A DNA stretch of 64,000 nucleotides from Streptomyces olivaceoviridis (lineage in GTDB: Bacteria; Actinomycetota; Actinomycetes; Streptomycetales; Streptomycetaceae): positions 558,001 through 622,000 of the forward strand of contig NZ_BMUI01000002.1 in assembly GCF_014650115.1 (NCBI RefSeq), written 5' to 3'. Both the position numbers and the translations under genes were made by a program. Below the pieces are notes generated by a model. It was given only the letters and a program-made list of their open reading frames with translations. It was not told the DNA's origin and ran no database searches. This document shows, one piece after another, positions 42,728 to 51,639 of the stretch; positions within the stretch are counted from its first letter, which is position 1, and each line of letters opens with the position of its first letter.

Positions 42728-43094
42728 GGGCCCATTGTCCGCCCCGCCCACCGCCCCGCCGGCTCCGCGCGTTCCGCCCGCCACCCCGCCGGCTCCACCC
42801 GTCCCGGCCCGGCTCTGCACGGTCGGACCCCGCTCGCACGGTCGGCCCCGGCTCCCCCCGACTCGCGGGTCCAGCCGGTCACGAGCCCTGCCCCCGCCCC
42901 GCCCCGCACGCTCGGCTCAGCCGCGGTCAGCACCGGTCATCGCTCCGCGGCGCCCCACCCGATCCCGGGCGCCCACAGCCCCTCACCGCCGGCGCAACCG
43001 CCGACGCCCCTCGGCACTCCATGTCACACGCCCCGCCTTCGCCCCGTTTGCCCAGGTCAGGGCGATTGTCAGTGGGTGGGTGCAGGATGGACGC
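42728..43094. other. 367-bp divergent AraC-lhr intergenic space with a two-unit 30-bp repeat
   Basis: The top strand is very C-rich. Two 30-bp units, 42745-42774 and 42775-42804, share CCCCGCCGGCTCC and the CGCCC start. GCACGGTCGG then occurs twice with a 21-bp period (from about 42818). The lhr promoter occupies the right end (43066-43088). No gene is supported here. Confidence 0.6.
43066..43088 (+). promoter_or_regulatory. RecA-NDp/PafBC-type promoter of lhr
   Basis: TTGTCAGTG (43066-43074), 8 nt, CAGGAT (43083-43088), then 6 nt to the ATG at 43095. The upstream element is perfect; the -10 has CA in place of TA. Confidence 0.65.
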
Positions 43095-46000
43095 ATGGTC
43101 AGCTCCGCACACCGAGCCCTCGACGGCTTCTCCCCCGCGACCCGCGGCTGGTTCACGGGGGCCTTCTCCGCGCCCACCGCGGCCCAGGCGGGCGCGTGGC
43201 AGGCCATCGGGGAGGGCTCGGACGTGCTGGTGGTCGCCCCGACCGGCTCCGGCAAGACGCTGGCCGCGTTCCTCGCCGCCCTCGACCAGCTGGCCTCGAC
43301 CCCGCCCCCGGCCGATCCGAAGAAGCGCTGCCGGGTGCTGTACGTGTCCCCGCTGAAGGCCCTGGCGGTCGACGTCGAGCGCAATCTGCGCAGCCCGCTG
43401 ACCGGTATCCGCCAGGAGTCCGTGCGGCTGGGCCTGCCCGAGCCCGAGGTCAGGGTCGGCATCCGCTCCGGAGACACCCCGGCCGCCGAGCGCCGCGCCC
43501 TGTCCACGCGCCCGCCGGACATCCTGATCACCACCCCCGAGTCGCTGTTCCTGATGCTGACGTCGGCCACGCGCGACGCGCTCACGGGCGTGGAGACGGT
43601 GATCCTGGACGAGGTGCACGCGGTCGCGGGCACCAAGCGCGGCGCGCACCTCGCACTCTCCCTGGAGCGGCTGGACGAGCTGCTGCCCAAGCCCGCCCGT
43701 CGGATCGGCCTGTCGGCGACCGTGCGCCCGGTGGACGAGGTGGCCCGGTATCTGTCCCCCCGCCGCAAGGTGGAGATCGTCCAGCCCGAGTCCGGCAAGG
43801 AGTTCGACCTCTCCGTGGTCGTCCCGGTCGAGGACATGGGCGAGCTGGCGGGCGCCCCGGCCGCCGACGCCTCCGAAGGCGGGGAGCGGCCGTCGATCTG
43901 GCCGCACGTGGAGGAGCGGATCGCCGACCTGGTGCAGGCCCACCGGTCCACGATCGTCTTCGCCAACTCCCGGCGCCTGGCGGAGCGGTTGTGCAACCGG
44001 CTCAACGAGATCGCGTACGAGCGCGCCACCGGCGAGACCCTGGAGGAGCACCACTCCCCCGCCCAGCTGATGGGCGGCTCCGGCGCGGCCCAGGGCGCGC
44101 CGCCGGTGATCGCCCGCGCGCACCACGGCTCGGTCTCCAAGGAGCAGCGTGCCCTCGTCGAGGAGGACCTCAAGGCCGGGCGGCTGCCCGCGGTGGTGGC
44201 CACCTCCAGCCTCGAACTCGGCATCGACATGGGCGCCGTGGACCTGGTGGTGCAGGTCGAGTCCCCGCCGTCGGTCGCCTCCGGTCTCCAGCGCGTGGGC
44301 CGCGCGGGACACCAGGTCGGCGCCGTCTCCACCGGTGTCGTCTTCCCGAAGTACCGGGGTGACCTGGTCCAGGCCGCCGTGGTCACCGAGCGGATGCGCA
44401 CGGGCGCGATCGAGTCGCTGAAGGTGCCCGCGAACCCGCTGGACGTGCTCGCGCAGCAGCTGGTCGCCATGACGGCGCTGGACACCTGGCAGTTCGACGA
44501 CCTGCTCGCCGTGGTCCGCCGGGCGGCCCCGTTCGCCTCGCTGCCCGAGTCGGCGTTCACGGCGACGCTGGACATGCTGGCGGGCCGCTATCCGTCGGAC
44601 GCGTTCGCGGAGCTGCGCCCGCGCGTGGTGTGGGACCGCGTCACCGGCGACATCACCGGCCGCCCGGGCGCCCAGCGCCTCGCCGTCACCTCCGGTGGCA
44701 CGATTCCTGACCGCGGCCTGTTCGGCGTCTTCCTCGCCGGTTCCGACCCCAAGAAGGGCGGCGGCCGGGTCGGCGAGCTGGACGAGGAGATGGTCTACGA
44801 GTCCCGGGTGGGGGACGTCTTCACGCTGGGCACGAGTTCCTGGCGGATCGAGGACATCACGCGCGACCGCGTCCTCGTCTCGCCCGCGCCGGGCGTGCCG
44901 GGCCGGCTGCCCTTCTGGAAGGGCGACCAGCTGGGCCGGCCGCTGGAGCTGGGCCGCGCGGTGGGCGCGTTCCTGCGCGAGGTCGGCTCGCTGCCCAAGG
45001 ACGACGCCCGGCTGCGGCTGCTGGCGGCGGGCCTGGACGCGTGGGCGGCGGACAACGTGCTGTCGTACCTGGGCGAGCAGCGCGAGGCCTGCGGCCACGT
45101 CCCGGACGACCGCACGATCGTCGTGGAGCGGTTCCGTGACGAGCTGGGCGACTGGCGCGTCGTCGTCCACTCGCCCTTCGGCGCCCAGGTCCACGCCCCC
45201 TGGGCGCTCGCCCTAGGCGCCCGCCTGTCCGAGCGGTACGGCATGGACGCGCAGGTCATGCACGCCGACGACGGCATCGTGCTGCGCCTGCCCGACGCCG
45301 ACCTGATGGGCCTGGACCTGCTCGACCAGGAGCCCATGAAGGCCGGCACCGAGTACGACAGCGACCAGGCCCCGGTCGGCGCGGCCGACGTCGCCTTCGA
45401 CAAGGGCGAGGTCGACCAGGTCGTCACCGACCAGGTCGGCGGCTCGGCGCTGTTCGCCTCCAGGTTCCGCGAATGCGCCGCCCGCGCCCTGCTGCTGCCG
45501 CGCCGCAATCCCGGCAAGCGCACCCCGCTGTGGCAGCAGCGCCAGCGGGCGGCGCAGCTCCTCCAGGTGGCGAGCGAGTTCGGCTCGTTCCCGATCGTCC
45601 TGGAGGCGGTCCGCGAGTGCCTCCAGGACGTCTTCGACGTCCCCGGGCTGGTCGAGCTGATGGGTGACATCGAGTCCCGCAAGGTGCGCCTGGTCGAGGT
45701 CACCACCCCGGAGCCGTCCCCGTTCGCCCGCTCCCTGCTCTTCGGGTACGTCGCCCAGTTCCTGTACGAGGGCGACTCTCCACTGGCCGAGCGGCGCGCC
45801 GCCGCGCTGTCACTGGACTCGCGGCTGCTGGCCGAGCTGCTGGGCCAGGCGGAGCTGCGCGAACTGCTCGACGCCGAAGTGCTGACCGAGCTGGAGCGCG
45901 AGCTCCAGTGGCTCACCGAGGACCGCCGGGTCAAGGACGTCGAGGGCGTCGCCGACGTGCTCCGGCTGCTCGGCCCGCTCACCGACGCGGAACTGGTCGC

Positions 46001-48179
46001 GCGCGGTGCGGACGCGCAGTGGGCGCGGGAGCTGGCCGGGGCCCGCCGGGCGATCAAGGTGCGGATCGCGGGCGCCGAGCACTGGGCGGCCGTCGAGGAC
46101 GCGGGCCGGCTGCGCGACGCGCTCGGCACGGCGCTGCCGGTCGGTGTCCCCGAGGCGTTCACCGAGCCGGTCAAGGACCCGCTGGGCGATCTCCTCGCGC
46201 GCTACGCCCGTACCCACGGCCCGTTCACCTCGGCCACCGCGGCGGCCCGGTTCGGCCTGGGCGTGGCGGTCACCGAGGGCGCGCTACAGCGGCTGGCCGC
46301 GGCCGGCCGGATCGTTCAGGGCGAGTTCCACCCGGCGGGCATCGGCCAGGAGTGGTGCGACGCGGCCGTGCTGCGCCGGCTGCGCCGCCGTTCCCTCGCG
46401 GCCCTGCGGCATGAGCTGGAGCCCGTGCCGCCCGCCGCGCTCGCCCAGTTCCTGCCGCAGTGGCAGCACATCGGCAAGGGCCATGGTCTGCGGGGCATCG
46501 ACGGACTGGTGCGGGCCGTCGAGCAATTGCAGGGTGCCTCCGTGCCGGCCTCCGCGCTGGAGAAGCTGGTCCTGCCCTCCCGCGTGGCGAACTACACGCC
46601 CTCGATGCTGGACGAGCTGACCGCCGCGGGCGAGGTGGTGTGGGCCGGAGCGGGCGCCCTGCCCGGCAAGGACGGCTGGGTCTCCCTCTACCTGGCGGAC
46701 GCGGCCCCGGTGCTGCTCCCGGCACCGCACCCGCTGGAGCTGACCGCGCTCCACCAGTCGGTCCTCGACGCCCTCTCCGGCGGCTACGGCCTGTTCTTCC
46801 GGCAGATCGCCGACCAGGTCCGCGCCACCACGCATCCCGACGTCACCGACCCCCGGCTGGCCGACGCGCTGTGGGACCTGGCCTGGTCGGGCCGGCTCAC
46901 CAACGACACCCTGGCGCCGATGCGCTCCCTGCTGGGCTCGGGTCGTACGGCCGGCTCGACCGCCCATCGTGCCAAGCGTGCCGTCCCGCGCGGACGCTAC
47001 GGCTCCCTGACGGCCGCCGCGCGCACCGCCTCCCGCACCGGCCCGCCGACCGTCGCCGGCCGCTGGTCACTGCTGCCCGCCGCCGAGCCGGACGCCACCG
47101 TGCGCGCCCACGCGCTGGCCCGCACACTCCTGGACCGGCACGGTGTGGTCACCCGGGGCGCGGTCGCCGCGGAGGGAGTCGAGGGCGGCTTCTCAGCGGT
47201 GTACCGGGTGCTGTCGGCGTTCGAGGAGAGCGGTCAGGCCCGGCGCGGCTACGTGGTCGAGGGGCTGGGCGCGGCCCAGTTCGCCATGGACGGCGCGGTG
47301 GACCGCCTGCGCGCGGTGGCGAACGCCCGCGAACGGGCGGAGGGCCTGCCGGCCCCGGCCCGCCCCCAGGGCTTCGGCATCCCTGGCGGTGTGAACAGCT
47401 TCGGCATCCCTGGAGGTGCGAACGGCTTCAGCGCCCCGGTTGCCATGAACGGCTTCGCCGGGCCGGACCTCCCGAACCCGTTCGACGAGCCGGACGGTCC
47501 CGGCAGCGCCACCGGCACCCCGCACGGCCACACACCCCCCGGCGCCTTCGACGGAGCCGACGGCGGCTTCGGTCATCCCGGCCTGGACGGCGACTTCACC
47601 TGGCCTCCGGAGGAATCCTCCGGCGGCGACGGCACCCCCACGGCAGCCCGCGACCACGCCGACCCGTTCGCCTCCCCCGGCTACGGCGGCCCCCGCGGCG
47701 GCGGCTCCACCCACTCCGGCCCGACCTCCTACGGCGCGGCCCCGTACCGCGGCTACGGCAACGGTCGCTCGGGCACCGCCACGCCCGACCCGCGCGCCGT
47801 GGTCCTCGCCGCGGCCGACCCCGCGAACGCCTACGGCTCCGCGCTGCCCTGGCCGGAACCGCCGACCGGAGCCGGGCACAAGCCGGGCCGTAAGGCGGGC
47901 TCGCTGGTCGTCCTGGTGGAGGGCGAGCTCACGCTGTACATGGAGCGCGGCGGCAAGACGCTGCTGGCCTGGCCGACCGCCCCGGACACGGCCGCCACGG
48001 ACGACCCCCGCCTGCGCACGGCCGCCGAGGCGCTGGCCGCGGCAGCCCGCGCGGGCTCGCTCGGCACGGTCACGGTCGAGCGGATCAACGGCACCCAGGC
48101 CCTGACCTCCCCCATAGGCACCCTCCTGGAGGCGGCGGGGTTCGTGGCAACACCGCGCGGCCTGCGCCTGAGAGCCTGA
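43095..48179 (+). CDS. lhr: Lhr-family ATP-dependent DNA helicase
   Basis: 1694 residues, 3'-5' superfamily 2 repair helicase. Walker A APTGSGKT (48-55), DEVH box (172-175), motif IV FANSRR, and motif VI QRVGRAGH (from 399). Winged-helix and Lhr-specific domains follow (LARYARTHGPFTSATAAARFGLG). Residues about 1430-1590 form a Gly/Pro/Asn-rich insertion with a duplicated FGIPGG motif, before a conserved end (SLVVLVEGELTLYMERGGKTLL). Predicted leaderless from a damage-type promoter. The Nei-type glycosylase gene follows 113 nt downstream, matching the lhr-nei partnership of other actinobacteria. Confidence 0.94.
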   Translation: MVSSAHRALDGFSPATRGWFTGAFSAPTAAQAGAWQAIGEGSDVLVVAPTGSGKTLAAFLAALDQLASTPPPADPKKRCRVLYVSPLKALAVDVERNLRSPLTGIRQESVRLGLPEPEVRVGIRSGDTPAAERRALSTRPPDILITTPESLFLMLTSATRDALTGVETVILDEVHAVAGTKRGAHLALSLERLDELLPKPARRIGLSATVRPVDEVARYLSPRRKVEIVQPESGKEFDLSVVVPVEDMGELAGAPAADASEGGERPSIWPHVEERIADLVQAHRSTIVFANSRRLAERLCNRLNEIAYERATGETLEEHHSPAQLMGGSGAAQGAPPVIARAHHGSVSKEQRALVEEDLKAGRLPAVVATSSLELGIDMGAVDLVVQVESPPSVASGLQRVGRAGHQVGAVSTGVVFPKYRGDLVQAAVVTERMRTGAIESLKVPANPLDVLAQQLVAMTALDTWQFDDLLAVVRRAAPFASLPESAFTATLDMLAGRYPSDAFAELRPRVVWDRVTGDITGRPGAQRLAVTSGGTIPDRGLFGVFLAGSDPKKGGGRVGELDEEMVYESRVGDVFTLGTSSWRIEDITRDRVLVSPAPGVPGRLPFWKGDQLGRPLELGRAVGAFLREVGSLPKDDARLRLLAAGLDAWAADNVLSYLGEQREACGHVPDDRTIVVERFRDELGDWRVVVHSPFGAQVHAPWALALGARLSERYGMDAQVMHADDGIVLRLPDADLMGLDLLDQEPMKAGTEYDSDQAPVGAADVAFDKGEVDQVVTDQVGGSALFASRFRECAARALLLPRRNPGKRTPLWQQRQRAAQLLQVASEFGSFPIVLEAVRECLQDVFDVPGLVELMGDIESRKVRLVEVTTPEPSPFARSLLFGYVAQFLYEGDSPLAERRAAALSLDSRLLAELLGQAELRELLDAEVLTELERELQWLTEDRRVKDVEGVADVLRLLGPLTDAELVARGADAQWARELAGARRAIKVRIAGAEHWAAVEDAGRLRDALGTALPVGVPEAFTEPVKDPLGDLLARYARTHGPFTSATAAARFGLGVAVTEGALQRLAAAGRIVQGEFHPAGIGQEWCDAAVLRRLRRRSLAALRHELEPVPPAALAQFLPQWQHIGKGHGLRGIDGLVRAVEQLQGASVPASALEKLVLPSRVANYTPSMLDELTAAGEVVWAGAGALPGKDGWVSLYLADAAPVLLPAPHPLELTALHQSVLDALSGGYGLFFRQIADQVRATTHPDVTDPRLADALWDLAWSGRLTNDTLAPMRSLLGSGRTAGSTAHRAKRAVPRGRYGSLTAAARTASRTGPPTVAGRWSLLPAAEPDATVRAHALARTLLDRHGVVTRGAVAAEGVEGGFSAVYRVLSAFEESGQARRGYVVEGLGAAQFAMDGAVDRLRAVANARERAEGLPAPARPQGFGIPGGVNSFGIPGGANGFSAPVAMNGFAGPDLPNPFDEPDGPGSATGTPHGHTPPGAFDGADGGFGHPGLDGDFTWPPEESSGGDGTPTAARDHADPFASPGYGGPRGGGSTHSGPTSYGAAPYRGYGNGRSGTATPDPRAVVLAAADPANAYGSALPWPEPPTGAGHKPGRKAGSLVVLVEGELTLYMERGGKTLLAWPTAPDTAATDDPRLRTAAEALAAAARAGSLGTVTVERINGTQALTSPIGTLLEAAGFVATPRGLRLRA

Positions 48180-48292
48180 GGTCCGGTCGGCCGGGCAGCG
48201 GGGCCGGTGCCGACACGGGGCCGATCCTGGTCCCATCAACCCGTGTCCCGCCGCCCCCGCCCCCTCTCACCCCACCATGGCACCCTTGACCC

Positions 48293-49138
48293 ATGCCCGA
48301 AGGTGACACGGTCTGGCAGGCCGCCCGGCGGCTGCATGAGGCTCTCGCGGGCAAGGCGCTGACCCGCAGCGACTTCCGCGTGCCGAAGTACGCCACGGTC
48401 GACCTGGCCGGCCGCGGGGTGCTGAACACTATCCCGCGCGGAAAGCACATCCTCACCCGGTTCGAGGGCGGCCTCACCCTGCACACCCACCTGCGCATGG
48501 AGGGCGCGTGGAAGGTGTACGGCACGGGCGAGCGCTGGCGGGGCGGACCGGCGTACCAGATCCGGGCGGTCCTCGACACCGCCGACCGTACGGCCGTCGG
48601 CTACCGGCTACAGGTCCTGGAGCTGCTGCGCACGGCCGAGGAGGAGCGGATCGTCGGCCACCTCGGCCCCGACCTGCTGGGCCCGGACTGGGACCCCGAG
48701 CGGGCCTTGGCCAACGTCCTGTCGGACCCGTCCCGCGAGCTCGGCGAGGCCCTGCTGGACCAGCGCAACCTGGCCGGCATCGGCAACGTCTACAAGAGCG
48801 AGCTGTGCTTCCTCCTCGGCGTCACCCCCTGGCTGCCGGCCGGGGCGCTCCCCGCGGACCTCGCCCGGCAACTGCCCGCGCTGGCCAAGCGACTGCTGGA
48901 GACCAACCGCGACCGCCCGGTCCGGCAGACCACCGGCCTGCACCGGTACGACCTGTTCGTCTACGGCCGCGCACCCCGCCCGTGCCTGCGCTGCCACACC
49001 CCCGTGCGGGTGGCCGACCAGGGCGACGGCTCCCAGGAACGCCCCACCTACTGGTGTCCCACCTGCCAGACGGGCCCCGCCCCCGCCCCCGGCACGCCCC
49101 AACGCTGGCGCGACAAGTACCCGCGCCGCACCCGCTGA
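48293..49138 (+). CDS. Fpg/Nei-family DNA glycosylase (endonuclease VIII type)
   Basis: 281 residues. The N-terminus MPEGDTV supplies the catalytic Pro2 and Glu3. IPRGKHIL holds the conserved Lys. The H2TH region contains LLDQRNLAGIGNVYKSE. A C-terminal zinc finger, CLRCH ... CPTC, follows GLHRYDLFVYGRAPRPC. It excises oxidised bases and cleaves the AP site. Downstream of lhr on the same strand. CACCCT 6 nt before the ATG is a poor -10, so read-through from lhr is as likely. Confidence 0.93.
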   Translation: MPEGDTVWQAARRLHEALAGKALTRSDFRVPKYATVDLAGRGVLNTIPRGKHILTRFEGGLTLHTHLRMEGAWKVYGTGERWRGGPAYQIRAVLDTADRTAVGYRLQVLELLRTAEEERIVGHLGPDLLGPDWDPERALANVLSDPSRELGEALLDQRNLAGIGNVYKSELCFLLGVTPWLPAGALPADLARQLPALAKRLLETNRDRPVRQTTGLHRYDLFVYGRAPRPCLRCHTPVRVADQGDGSQERPTYWCPTCQTGPAPAPGTPQRWRDKYPRRTR

Positions 49139-49294
49139 CCATCCGGCCTGACCGGCCCCAGCCCCAGCCCCAGCCCCCAGGCCAAAACCCCCTCGCCCAG
49201 CCGTCATACCTGCCCCACGCCCCGCACCCGGCACCGCGCACCACACACTCCGCACCGCGTACCCCGCACCCCACGTCCCGAGCAGACCCACCAA

Positions 49295-49324
49295 TTGACG
49301 GACCGTCAGACATGCTCGTACCGT
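49295..49324 (+). promoter_or_regulatory. Promoter with overlapping palindromic operator, SDR gene
   Basis: TTGACG (49295-49300) and TACCGT (49319-49324) are 18 nt apart; TACCGT ends 6 nt before the ATG (leaderless). TGACGGACCGTCA (49296-49308) is a perfect palindrome around a central A, covering most of the -35. This is typical of a TetR-type repressor site, though no TetR gene is in the window. The preceding 150 bp (from 49140) are C-rich simple sequence with nothing else recognised. Confidence 0.75.
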
Positions 49325-49330
49325 CCCCTC

Positions 49331-50095
49331 ATGGCCCTCACCGCGTACGACCTCAGCGGACGCACCGCCTTCGTCACCGGAGCCGCGAGCGGCATCGGGC
49401 GAGCCTCCGCCGTACTGCTGGCCGAGGCGGGTGCCACGGTGCACTGTGCCGACCGGGACGCCGACGGCCTGGACGGCACGGCCGCGCTGATCGAGGACGC
49501 TGGCGGCAAGCCCCGTACCCACGTCCTCGACGTCACCGACCGGGCCCGGCTGGGCGAGGCGGTCCGGTCCTGCGGCCGGCTGGACGTGCTGGCGGCGATC
49601 GCCGGGATCATGCACAGCAGTCCGGTGCTGGAGACTCGCGACGAGGATCTCGACCAGGTGCTGGACGTCAACTTCAAGGGGGTGCTCCACGCCTGCCAGG
49701 AGGCGGCCCGGCTGATGCTCGCCCACCGGACCCGCGGCAGCATCGTCACCATGGCCTCCGGCGCGGTGGACACCGGTGGCGCCGGGCTGCTCTGCTACGG
49801 CGCGGCGAAGGCGGCCGTGGTGCAGTTGACCAAGACGCTGGCCACCGAGGTCGGCCCGCACGGCATCCGGGTCAACGCGGTCGCGCCGGGCTGGATCCGC
49901 ACTCACATGACCGACCGGCACGACCGCGAGGCACAGGTGCACACGGAGGCCGCGATGACCCGGATGACCCCGCTGGGCCGGGTCGGCGAACCGGACGACG
50001 TCGCGCACGCGGTGCTGTATCTGGCGTCGGACGCGTCGGCGTTCATGACGGGCCAGATACTTCGCCCGAACGGGGGCGTGGCGATGCCTTGGTGA
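49331..50095 (+). CDS. SDR-family oxidoreductase
   Basis: 254 residues. TGAASGIG cofactor loop, CADRD after beta-2 (Asp favours NAD(H)), DVLAAIAGI in place of the NAG motif, catalytic Ser in TMASGAVD, YGAAK with the Tyr-x-x-x-Lys pair, PGWIRTHM, and the end GGVAMPW. Substrate unknown. Start ATG 49331 by its leaderless promoter. The 3' end overlaps a small gene on the other strand by 53 nt. Confidence 0.9.
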   Translation: MALTAYDLSGRTAFVTGAASGIGRASAVLLAEAGATVHCADRDADGLDGTAALIEDAGGKPRTHVLDVTDRARLGEAVRSCGRLDVLAAIAGIMHSSPVLETRDEDLDQVLDVNFKGVLHACQEAARLMLAHRTRGSIVTMASGAVDTGGAGLLCYGAAKAAVVQLTKTLATEVGPHGIRVNAVAPGWIRTHMTDRHDREAQVHTEAAMTRMTPLGRVGEPDDVAHAVLYLASDASAFMTGQILRPNGGVAMPW

Positions 50096-50321
50096 CGTCC
50101 CCAACCCGCCAGGCGGCCACCCAGCGCCCCGGGTGCACGGCGCCGGTCGCGCGCCCCTTGGGCACACAGTGCACGGGCAGCAGGCTCAGCCCCCAGCCGC
50201 CGGCGGCGACGGCCCCTTCCAGCACGCCTCCGCCTTCTCCCACGGCGAGCCGCAGCACGGCCCACCACCACACCGCTCCCAGGCCGAGCGCCAGTCCCCA
50301 GCGCACTGTCCGTCCCGCCAT
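50043..50321 (-). CDS. Small hypothetical membrane protein
   Basis: 92 residues from ATG 50321. GGAGG lies 11 nt upstream; ATG 50330 is an alternative only 2 nt from it. Hydrophobic segments WGLALGLGAVWWWAVLRLAV and GAVAAGGWGLSLLPVHCV are followed by a charged tail. Third-position GC is high throughout. The last 53 nt overlap the convergent SDR gene, which is unusual but the reading frame is well supported up to there. Function unknown. Confidence 0.6.
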   Translation of the reverse strand: MAGRTVRWGLALGLGAVWWWAVLRLAVGEGGGVLEGAVAAGGWGLSLLPVHCVPKGRATGAVHPGRWVAAWRVGDVTKASPRPRSGEVSGPS

Positions 50322-50474
50322 GCCCGCCATCACCTCCAGCCGGACGCTAGACCGCCGCCCCGACCGTGCGGGAGGCGCACCGAGGGCTCACTGATGCAGC
50401 ACCGGGAGGCAAGCAGCCCGCCCGGCGTTCTCGGCGGACTGCCCGCACTGGGCACCGGCCCCCGGCCCCACCGC

Positions 50475-50945
50475 TCAGGCGTTCTCCGCCTGGAACATCC
50501 AGTGATGCTTCTCCAGGTCCGCGGTGATCCCGATGAACATGTCCTGGGACACCGGGTCGGGCTCCCCCGTCGCCTTCACCCGCGCCCGCATCCGGGTGAT
50601 CACCGAGCCCAGCGCGTCCACCATCGTCCCGACCGCGTCCGCGTCCTTGATCCACCCGGCCGGGGACGTCTTGATGCCGCTGCCGGAGGCCACCGTGCCG
50701 GCGCGTCCGTCGGGCGGTACGCCCAGCGCGGAGGCCCGCTCGGCCACCGTGTCCATATGGGTGCGGGCGGAGTCGACGACCTCGTCCAGCTGGAGGTGGA
50801 CGGAGCGGAAGCGGGGACCGACGATGTTCCAGTGGATCTGCTTGGCGACCAGGGAGAGGTCCACGAGATCGACGAGGGCGCCCTGGAGCGCCTCGGACAC
50901 GGTCTTCAGGTCCTCGTCGGCCAACGGGCTCTTCACGACGTACAT
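50475..50945 (-). CDS. dpsB: Dps-family ferritin-like protein
   Basis: 156 residues, four-helix ferritin-like. Ferroxidase ligands of Dps are all in place: His38, His50, Asp54 and Glu69 (KQIHWNIVGPRFRSVHLQLDEVV ... VAERASALG). It sequesters iron and protects DNA in stress and sporulation. The ATG at 50945 has GGAGGAAG just upstream. The symbol dpsB is assigned from gene order relative to clgR and recA in S. coelicolor. Confidence 0.9.
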   Translation of the reverse strand: MYVVKSPLADEDLKTVSEALQGALVDLVDLSLVAKQIHWNIVGPRFRSVHLQLDEVVDSARTHMDTVAERASALGVPPDGRAGTVASGSGIKTSPAGWIKDADAVGTMVDALGSVITRMRARVKATGEPDPVSQDMFIGITADLEKHHWMFQAENA

Positions 50946-51045
50946 CCGCTTCCTCCGGTGTTCAGGCGCCGTCACGTCCCTCCCACCATGACCGCACCCC
51001 ACACCACCGGCAAACGGGCGCACACCGGGCGCTGAGCACGGAAAA

Positions 51046-51090
51046 GCCCCGGCCGGCTCCTCAGGTCTCCCTGGAGGAGCCGGCCGGGGC
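51046..51090 (-). terminator. Intrinsic terminator of clgR
   Basis: GCCCCGGCCGGCTCCT (51046-51061) and AGGAGCCGGCCGGGGC (51075-51090) form a perfect 16-bp stem. On the minus strand it is followed by TTTT. The loop can add a small CAGG/CCTG stem. Confidence 0.93.
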
Positions 51091-51155
51091 TCAAGCCGTA
51101 TCGGACGGTGGCGGATCGTCACTCGTCCCGGATGGTCAGACCGCGCACGCGCACC

Positions 51156-51530
51156 TCACGCGGCGACGACGTCCACCGCTTCCGCGGGCGCCTTGATGGT
51201 CACCCGTTCCGGTGGCACGCCGGTCACCGACACGGAACCCAGCATGGGCCGGACCGGTGTGGGCACGGGCTCGGTGGCCCGGGCGGACTGGGCCAGTTCG
51301 GCGAGCGCCAGTTCGTCGCTCACCTCTCGCATGAGTTCCGACATCCGTACGTCCAGCGCGTCGCAGATGGCGGCGAGCAGCTCGGAGGAAGCCTCCTTCT
51401 GCCCCCGCTCCACCTCGGAGAGATAGCCGAGTGAGACTCGGGCGGACGAGGAGACTTCGCGCAGAGTACGGCCCTGGCGTTGGCGCTGCCGACGCAGCAC
51501 GTCACCCAGCAGGCGACGGAGCAGAATCAT
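51156..51530 (-). CDS. clgR: Clp gene regulator ClgR (XRE family)
   Basis: 124 residues. Helix-turn-helix [52 protein letters not shown], the conserved ClgR core. It activates clp and lon protease genes in actinobacteria. The C-terminus ends AVDVVAA: a hydrophobic-Ala-Ala tail is the kind of degron by which ClgR is destroyed by ClpP, giving feedback control. ATG 51530 with GGAG 6 nt upstream. Confidence 0.92.
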   Translation of the reverse strand: MILLRRLLGDVLRRQRQRQGRTLREVSSSARVSLGYLSEVERGQKEASSELLAAICDALDVRMSELMREVSDELALAELAQSARATEPVPTPVRPMLGSVSVTGVPPERVTIKAPAEAVDVVAA

Positions 51531-51639
51531 CGGTGGCTCCCTCCTCGGACCGCGTAGCCGCATCCTTCTCGCCCCACCGTACCGCCTTGCGCCGCGGCCG
51601 TGCGGGGAGCGATGTCGTGTTCACTCAGGGCTGCAAACA

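Noticed and set aside
42300..43094. N-terminal extension of Lhr by 265 codons
   Set aside because: The extension is antisense to the AraC gene and proline/arginine-rich. The ATG at 43095 has a leaderless promoter and begins the conserved helicase N-terminus.
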